Below, piece after piece: positions 7,737-13,129 of a stretch of DNA of 13,129 nucleotides. The notes beneath the pieces are model-generated. The model saw nothing but the letters and a program-made list of their open reading frames with translations, ran no database searches and was not told the DNA's origin. The DNA is from Baffinella frigidus (lineage: Eukaryota > Cryptophyceae > Cryptomonadales > Baffinellaceae), in contig MU647131.1 in assembly GCA_026770585.1 (NCBI GenBank), positions 75,127-88,255 of the forward strand, in the 5' to 3' direction. A program made the position numbers and the translations under genes. Position 1 is the first letter of the stretch; every line of letters begins with the position of its first letter.

Positions 7737-8120
7737 CTAGGCTCCTAGGCACAGCCCCACCTCAGGCGCCTGCAGGGCTGGCAAACCCCCCCGCCTCTCC
7801 AACCGCCACTTGGGCAACACGCTCTCCCCCTCTTCATCGCCCCTCTCCTCCTGCCGCATTCCGTCTGTCCTCCCCTCCAACCGGCAACGGCTGCCATTGC
7901 CCCACCGCACCAACTGTCCCCCCCTCCGCTCCTGCAAAAAGCTCTCGAGTGCCGCCACCTTGCCCGCCTCTTCCCAGGTGTCCCGCGCAGCCGCCCCGGC
8001 CGCTTTCCCCGCCACCCCCTTGTCCCTGCGAAGCATGGATATGCCCGACTGCTCGCGGAGGGGTTGCTGAAAGCCAAGGCCTCTCGGAGCGGCGAGGGAC
8101 TCGCGCCACCAAGGCGTCAT
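7737..8120 (-). CDS. Hypothetical protein candidate
   Basis: A 127-codon minus-strand frame with ATG starts at 8120 and 8037 and a TAG stop. Codons end mostly in G or C, and the protein is charged and helix-prone (RDTWEEAGKVAALESFLQER), followed by Arg/Gly-rich sequence and PKWRLERRGG. A possible acceptor (GGCTTTCAG) near 8068 suggests it could be an internal exon. I recognise no family. Proline-rich plus-strand frames over the same bases are the complement of GC-rich DNA. Confidence 0.35.
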   Translation of the reverse strand: MTPWWRESLAAPRGLGFQQPLREQSGISMLRRDKGVAGKAAGAAARDTWEEAGKVAALESFLQERRGGQLVRWGNGSRCRLEGRTDGMRQEERGDEEGESVLPKWRLERRGGLPALQAPEVGLCLGA

Positions 8121-8190
8121 TCACGGGTGGATTGCGTGGGCGACACTTCGCGCGTCCCCGGACGGGCACGCGGGGACGACTGTGGACGCT

Positions 8191-8233
8191 GTTTCAACAC
8201 TGCGCGTTGCGTTTCAACACTGCGTGTTGAAAC
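8191..8233. repeat. Direct repeat that also forms a perfect hairpin
   Basis: GTTTCAACACTGCG occurs at 8191 and again at 8211. The second copy continues into GTGTTGAAAC, making a perfect 10-bp inverted repeat (8211-8220 with 8224-8233, loop TGC). The first copy could pair with the same right arm, so two mutually exclusive stems are possible. Confidence 0.85.
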
Positions 8234-8728
8234 CAAAGAGCCGCGCCTCTTCTAGATTTTCCCCTGCGCGGGGCAGGAGCTAGATTTTGCAGCTTGATTT
8301 TTCATCTAGATTTTTCAGGAGGGCGTTGATTGGGTGTTATTTGCAGGAGTAGGGGGGGCGGGTGTTATAAACAAGAGTAGATGCTGGACATGTGTTTACC
8401 TGCAACCAAGTTCGGGAATTTCGTAAAGTATCAATGGACAGGGTGCAAAAAGGCTGTTGATGCTTGTTTCAGATACCTGCGCTCTGCCCTGCCCTGTGCC
8501 ACGAAACGTTGGGAGAGTGTGCCTGCATGTATGTGGTATCTGCCTACTGTAGGGGCCTGCAGGGGGGCGCGCCTCCTTATGCGCGAGTGACCTTAATCTA
8601 CTTTGGGCTTCACGCGCATCGCACACACACACGCGCACGCGCACATCAAATCATTTACAACAACATCGTAGCTCGCTGCTACATCACACGCACACCGCAC
8701 ACCAGCCATGAAGCAGCAACACCCGTCT

Positions 8729-8777
8729 CCGCCCCGCGCGGCTTCCTGTCACATGCCGCCCCGCGCGGCTTCCTGTC
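8729..8777. repeat. 22-bp direct repeat, period 27
   Basis: Two copies beginning CCGCCCCGCGCGGCTTCC (8729-8750 and 8756-8777), separated by 5 bp and identical over 22 bp. Confidence 0.9.
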
Positions 8778-9120
8778 TCACGAGACACACGAAAAGGACA
8801 CGGGGAAGCAAGCCATGTAGAAGCCTCGAAGCTTCCGCGGCCGCAGAATGTGATCCTTCGCACGCCGCCTGCCCGAGCACGTGAGAAACACATAAGAAAC
8901 ATAATAATGAGAAACCGCACGTGTGAGACAGTCTCGCCAAAAGCGCCGAAACCCCGGAAGGATCTCGGTCCTGCTGCTAGACTCATTGTGGATGAGGGTC
9001 GCAACGTGTTGGAATCAACCAGGTCGTTCTGCGAGAGCCCTGCGGGGCATCAGCGCGGGATCACTGCACTGTGAGGCCCAATCAGCAACTTGCGCCTCGA
9101 GGGAGGCGCGGCACGGAAAC

Positions 9121-10094
9121 GGGTTTGGGGTTTGGGGTTTAGGGTTTAGGGTATAGGATAGAGTTTAGGGTTTAATGTTCAGGGTTTAGGGATCAAGGGG
9201 TTTAGGGTTTAGGGATTAGGGTTTATGGTTTAAGGTTTAGGGTCTAGGGTCTAGGGTCTAGGGTCTAGGGTTTATGGTCTAGAGTCTAGGGTCTAGGGTC
9301 TAGGGTCTAGGGTTTCGGAATCAGACTTTCGGTTTTCGAGTTTCGGGTTAAAGATGTAAGGTTGGAGTTTAGGGTTCAGGGTCCAGGATTTGGGGTTTAG
9401 GGTTTAGGGTTTAGGGTTTAGGGTTTGAGGTTTCAGTTCTAGGGTTTAGGATGTAGGGTTGAGAGTTCAGGGTTTAGGGTTTAGGGTTCAGGATTCAGGG
9501 ATGAGAGTTTAGAGTTTAGGGGTTGGGGTTTCGAATTTAGGGTTGAAGGTGAAGGGTTTAGGGCTTAGGGCTCAGGGCTTAGTGTTTAGTGTTTATGGTT
9601 GAGGTTTTATGGTTCAGGGTTGAGTGTTTAGTGTTTGAGATTTAGAGTCTAGGGTTCAGGATTGAGGGATAAGGGTTTAGGGTTTAGGGTTTAGGGTTTA
9701 GGGTTTGTGATTTAGGGTTTAGGGTTTAGGGTTCAGGGTTCAGGGTTAAGGGTTCAGGGTTTGGGGTTAGAGTTTAGGGTTTAGGGTTTAGGAAGGGTTG
9801 AGGAATCAGGGTTCAGGGTGCATGATTGAGGGTTTGGGATTGAGTGTTGAGAGTTACTGTTCAGGATTGAGGATTTAGGGTTTAAGATTTCGGATTCAGG
9901 CTGTAGGGGTTTGGGTCTTGGAATTGGGGTTTAGGGTTTAGGGTTCAGGTTTTAGGGTTTAGGGTTTAGGTTTGAGGGTTTAGGGTTAAGGGATTATGGT
10001 TTAGGGTGTAAGGTTTAGGATTCAGGGTTGAAAGTTTAGAGTTCAAGGTTCAGGGCTTAGGATTGAGGATTTAGTGTTCATGGTTCAGGGTTTA
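9121..10094 (+). repeat. Telomere-like array A5 (TTTAGGG) with a TCTAGGG block
   Basis: About 970 bp of G-rich heptamers on the plus strand. Positions 9240-9312 are nearly pure TCTAGGG (eight or so copies in two runs), followed by a short TTTCGG-rich patch (9312-9350). Perfect TTTAGGG runs occur near 9398-9425 and 9675-9706. The right end was interrupted by the MITE-like element. Confidence 0.96.
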
Positions 10095-10366
10095 GGCCGT
10101 TTCTTACGCTGAAATCGAAGGCAAAAAACAACCTCAAAATATCTCTCTTTTCACCCTGGAGCCATTGGATTTCAAAAGAAACGAGTACCGTCGATTTTTT
10201 AAAATTTCTCCGAATCTAAAAAAGATGAAATAGCCATTCTCCTGATGCAAGGTTTTTTTTTTGGCTTCAGAAGAATAAATAATTCACTTTTCTTGCCGTC
10301 ATGACGCTTTACGACAAGGAAATCCTTGTCCGTTCCTTCTGGATTCCAGCGTAATAAACGGCCTTA
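10092..10366. mobile_element. 269-bp Tourist/PIF-Harbinger-like MITE with TTA target duplication
   Basis: Element 10095-10363 is flanked by TTA on both sides (10092-10094 and 10364-10366). Its ends are inverted repeats matching at 20 of 22 positions: left GGCCGTTTCTTACGCTG, right (reversed) GGCCGTTTATTACGCTG, both continuing to ATC. The interior is AT-rich (A and T homopolymers, 10-T run near 10252), has no coding frame, and contains an 8-bp hairpin GACAAGGA/TCCTTGTC (10313-10330). Short size, terminal inverted repeats beginning GGCC, a 3-bp TTA duplication and no transposase fit a non-autonomous Tourist-type MITE. Removing it with one TTA restores an uninterrupted GGGTTTAGGG junction. Superfamily assignment rests on the TTA and the termini only. 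Confidence 0.85.
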
Positions 10367-11350
10367 GGGTTTAGGGTTTAGGGTTTAGGGTTTAGGGTAT
10401 AGGGTTTGGGTTTTGGGGTTTAGGGTTGAGTGTTTAGGGTTCAGGGTTGAGGATTCGAGGTTTGGGGTTTAGGGTTTGGGATTTGGAGTTCAGACTTCAG
10501 GGTTTATGGTTGAACATACAAGGATGAAGGTGCATAGTTTAGGTGTTAAGGTTTAGGGTATAGAGATTAAGGTGTAGGGCTTGGGGCTTAGGATCTGGGG
10601 TTTAGGGTTGAGCGTTTCGGGGTTTGGGGTTAGTGTTTGGGGCTTAGAGTTTAGTGTCTAGGATTGAAGGTTTAGAGTTAAGGGTTCAGGGTCCAGGGTT
10701 TGGGGTTTAGGGTTTAGGGTTTGGGGGTTAGGGTTTGAGGTCTTGTGTCTAAAATCTGGTGTTGAGGTTCTAGTGTCTAGGGTCTAGGGTTTTAGATTGA
10801 GTGTTTAAGATTGAAATATTGGGCTTTAGGTTTTGGGGTTTGGGATTTAGGATTGAGGGACTAAGGTTGAGATTTTGGGTTTCAAGATTAAGGGTTTAGT
10901 GTTCAGGGGCTGGGGTTTAGGATTTAGGTTTGAAGATAGAGGGTTTAGGGTTCAGGGTTTATGGGTATGGGGTTTCAGTTTAGGGTGCAGGGATTCGGGC
11001 TGAGGGTGCAGGGATTCGGGCTTAGGATTTTGGGTTGGTTAGAGGTTGAGGGTTTAAGGTTTAGGTTTTAGGGTGCAGGGTTTCAGGATTAGGGTTGAGG
11101 GTTGAGGGATGAGGGTTTAGGGTTGGGGCTTTGGGGTTTAGGGTTTGGGTTTTGGGATTTGGGGTTGAGGGTTTAGGGTTTAGGGTTTGGGGTTTGGGGT
11201 TTAGGGTTCAGGGTTCAGGGTTTGCGGTTTAGGGTTTGGGGTTTGGGGTTTATGGTGTAGGGTCTAGTGTCTAGGGCTTAGGGTTCAGGGTTTAGGGTTC
11301 AGGGTTTGGGTTTGGGGTTTGGGATTCAGGGTTCAGGGTTTATGATTGAG
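10364..11350 (+). repeat. Telomere-like array A6 (TTTAGGG), continuation of A5
   Basis: About 985 bp of G-rich heptamers in the same orientation as A5. It opens with about five perfect TTTAGGG copies next to the MITE and becomes more degenerate to the right (TTGAGGG, TTTGGGG, TTCAGGG). A5 and A6 were one array before the insertion. Confidence 0.95.
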
Positions 11351-11356
11351 GGCGCG

Positions 11357-11382
11357 CGACAAGGACGCCTGCGATCTTGTCG
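11357..11382. repeat. Small inverted repeat beyond the coiled-coil gene
   Basis: CGACAAG (11357-11363) and CTTGTCG (11376-11382) are perfect complements with a 12-nt spacer, about 50 bp after the stop codon of the minus-strand gene and at the edge of array A6. Relevance to 3'-end formation is unknown. Confidence 0.5.
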
Positions 11383-11433
11383 TATTGCAACGCATGCACA
11401 CACAAACACACCACTTGCCCGCATCGCATCGCA

Positions 11434-13128
11434 TCACACTCCAACACACACGCCTGGAAAAAGACCATACCCGAAAGCGCTGAATCTCAGCCACACCCCA
11501 TCGCTCGCCGCCCCCGCCCCCCCCGCCCAACCAGCCCCACCGCCATCTCGCTCCTCCCCGCTCCCCTCTGCCGCGTCAGCACCCCTCCCGGCACCCACTG
11601 CCCCCACCCGCGCGTCGTCAGCCTCCGCCCCGCCGTCGCCCCCCGCGACCTCGCTGCGCGTCGTCAGCAGGGAAGCGCTCTGCCCCCCCGTTTGGAGGAT
11701 GCCGTCGAGGATCGAGTCGTGGAGAGACGCGAGCAGCGACCCCCCCATGGGTGATCGTGGGGGTGATGGGGAGCGCGGGGCGGAGGGAGAGCGTGGGGGT
11801 GTGGGAGCGCGGAGGGGGCTGCCCCGATCCGGGGAACCCCGCCCTGAAGGAAGACACACGCCCTGCTGCTGCGGCGAGACTGGCGTGACACCTTCCCGCG
11901 CCACCTCCCCCTCCTTCTCCTCCGCAGCCTTCTTGAGAGCGTCCGCCTCCTCCGCCCTGTTGCTCCGAACAGCCTCCTCATTAGCCTCCTCCTCCTCTTT
12001 CCTCGCGCTCGCCTCCCCGGCCTCCTCCTCCGCAGCCTTCATCAGCGCTTCCGCCTCCTCCTCTGCCCTCCTCCTCACACCCTCCTCCTCCTCCTCCTTC
12101 CTCACGCGAGCATCCCCGGCCTCCACTCCCGCCCTCCGCCGCTCCTGCACCAGCGCCCATTCCCCCGCAGCGTGCTCAGCAGCCTCCTGCTGCACCCTGC
12201 GGGCAGCTTCCCGCGCGGTTGCCCCCTCCGCCAGCCCCGCCAGCAAGCGCGCCTCGACCCCGGCGATTTTCGCAGCGAGCTCCAGCGCCGCGACCTGCCC
12301 GCGCGTGCGCTCTTGCTGCCGCGCCCGCTGCCCCCCGCCCTCCATCGGATGTAGATGCGCGAGCTTTCTTCGCGAGACCCTCGCTGCCTCCGCGACTTGA
12401 GCCAGCGCACGCTCCCGCTCTGCCTCCTCCGCCTCCGCAACCTTCTGCGCAGCCTCCGTCTCCTCCGCCGCAGCCCTCCTCACCGCTTCTGCCTCCTCCT
12501 CTGCCCTCCTTCGAACAGCCTCCTCCTCCTCCTCCACAGCCTTCTTCACCGCTTCCGTCGCTGCCTCCTCAGCCTTCTTCACAGCTTCTACCTCCTCCGC
12601 AGCCTTCCTCAGCGCTTCCGCCTCCTCCTCCGCCCTCCTCCGAACAGCCTCCTGATCCTCCGCAGCCTTTGTCGCAGCTTCCGCCTCCTCCGCAGCCTTC
12701 CTCACCACTTCCGCCTCCTCTGCCCTCGTCACAGCTTCCTCCTCCTCCTCTTTCCTCGCTCTCACCTCCCCGGCCTCAACCACCGCCCTCCGCAGTTCCT
12801 GAGCCAACGTCCACGCCCCCGCCGCGCGCGCAGCATCCTCCTGCCGCGCCCTGCGGGTAGCTTCGCGCGCGGCGGCGTCCTTGCGCGCCACCCCCATGCG
12901 CCACATGCCGCGCACGATCTCCTCATCCGCCTCCTTGCGACGCGCCTCCGCTTCCTTGAGTCGCGCCTCCTCCTCCTTGAGTTGCACCGCCTCCGCCTGC
13001 AGTCGCGCCTCCTCCACTAGCGCCCCCGCGATGCGCGCCTCCTCTGCCGCATGCCGCGCCAGTCCTGCAGCGTCCTCCGCGAGACTTCTATCACGCCCCG
13101 CGGCAGTCCCACCCCCACCCGCCACATC
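11434..13128 (-). CDS. Ala/Glu/Arg-rich coiled-coil protein with Ser-Pro tail, 5' partial
   Basis: A minus-strand frame open from the right edge to TGA at 11434-11436. There is no ATG at its head (GTG at 13125 is internal), so the true start lies beyond the window. Residues counted from that GTG: 11-240 are a long Ala/Glu/Arg/Lys coiled coil; 241-300 form a less regular linker containing HLHPMEGGG; 301-410 are a second coiled coil; 430-460 are a Ser-Pro-rich tract (RSPSAPRSPSPPRSP), possible phosphorylation sites; 460-480 hold a short amphipathic helix (SLLASLHDSILDGIL); the last 80 residues are Gly/Ala-rich and may include unspliced sequence. Residues 81-132 and 300-350 are copies of one segment (AREA.RR, AAG.W.L.QE.RRA, VEAG, RKEEEEE). 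The protein resembles trichohyalin- or TolA-like low-complexity proteins in composition only; no function is assigned. Confidence 0.7.
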   Translation of the reverse strand, partial: DVAGGGGTAAGRDRSLAEDAAGLARHAAEEARIAGALVEEARLQAEAVQLKEEEARLKEAEARRKEADEEIVRGMWRMGVARKDAAAREATRRARQEDAARAAGAWTLAQELRRAVVEAGEVRARKEEEEEAVTRAEEAEVVRKAAEEAEAATKAAEDQEAVRRRAEEEAEALRKAAEEVEAVKKAEEAATEAVKKAVEEEEEAVRRRAEEEAEAVRRAAAEETEAAQKVAEAEEAERERALAQVAEAARVSRRKLAHLHPMEGGGQRARQQERTRGQVAALELAAKIAGVEARLLAGLAEGATAREAARRVQQEAAEHAAGEWALVQERRRAGVEAGDARVRKEEEEEGVRRRAEEEAEALMKAAEEEAGEASARKEEEEANEEAVRSNRAEEADALKKAAEEKEGEVAREGVTPVSPQQQGVCLPSGRGSPDRGSPLRAPTPPRSPSAPRSPSPPRSPMGGSLLASLHDSILDGILQTGGQSASLLTTRSEVAGGDGGAEADDARVGAVGAGRGADAAEGSGEERDGGGAGWAGGAGAASDGVWLRFSAFGYGLFPGVCVGV

Positions 13129-13129
13129 C

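Larger units (their letters stand above)
8121..9120. other. Unique region with short repeats, no supported gene
   Basis: Contains the GTTTCAACAC repeat/hairpin, three CTAGATTTT words (8252-8311), two copies of a GGGTGTTAT...GAGTAG segment (8332-8352 and 8360-8380), a CA/CG microsatellite (8620-8645), a 22-bp direct repeat (8729-8777) and two CACGTG boxes about 40 bp apart (8879 and 8919). No frame shows a domain. Confidence 0.5.

Noticed and set aside
8191-8233. CRISPR-like repeat
   Set aside because: Only two adjacent copies, no spacers, and a eukaryotic context.
8820-8850. Cluster of HindIII, SacII and NotI-like sites resembling a cloning linker
   Set aside because: The flanks continue as ordinary GC-rich genomic sequence and no vector sequence follows; chance palindromes suffice.
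11306-12400. 364-codon plus-strand Ser/Pro/Ala frame
   Set aside because: It starts in the telomere-like array and is the complement of the Ala/Glu/Arg coiled-coil gene, whose heptad pattern is the better protein.
12219-13020. Pro-rich and Leu/Arg-rich plus-strand frames
   Set aside because: By-products of GAG/GCG-rich codons on the opposite strand.

Overview
The window looks like nuclear DNA of a eukaryotic alga or related protist. Islands of GC-rich sequence are separated by long, degenerate arrays of the plant-type telomere heptamer TTTAGGG/CCCTAAA. These arrays fill roughly a third of the 13.1 kb. The plant-type heptamer, an AP2/ERF-like domain, a 'W..W.DFLG' repeat-type domain, very short putative introns (45 nt) with TCCGCAG acceptors and an Ala/Glu/Arg coiled-coil protein fit a green (prasinophyte-grade) alga. 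A cryptophyte or dinoflagellate cannot be excluded. No bacterial gene organisation, tRNA, rRNA or CRISPR array was seen.

Layout, left to right: 1-398, minus-strand partial exon with a Trp-rich 'W..W.DFLG' domain; 426-959, G-rich array (TTGAGGG dominant); 949-1839, minus-strand AP2-domain gene, apparently with a 45-nt intron; 2274-2334, two perfect hairpins; 2335-3315, no gene seen; 3316-3656, C-rich array with ten perfect CCCTAAA copies; 3657-4526, unique DNA with a perfect 42-bp tandem duplication; 4527-4680, an unusual CCCGAAA/CACGAAA heptamer array; 4681-5318, unique DNA with a 45-bp-period duplication; 5319-6791, long C-rich array; 6792-9120, island with weak minus-strand coding candidates and several short repeats; 9121-11350, G-rich array interrupted at 10095-10363 by a MITE-like element; 11434-13129, minus-strand coiled-coil gene running off the right edge.

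Genes and context: the AP2 gene and the left-edge exon are on the same strand, in compatible phase, with similar splice sites. The intervening TTGAGGG array could therefore be an intron of one gene that joins an AP2 domain to the 'W..W.DFLG' domain. This is inference. The clearest mobile element is a 269-bp Tourist/PIF-Harbinger-like MITE that landed on the TTA inside a TTTAGGG heptamer. The arrays change orientation along the window. The AP2 island is flanked by arrays whose G-rich strands point inward. The 6792-9120 island is flanked by arrays in the outward orientation of true chromosome ends.
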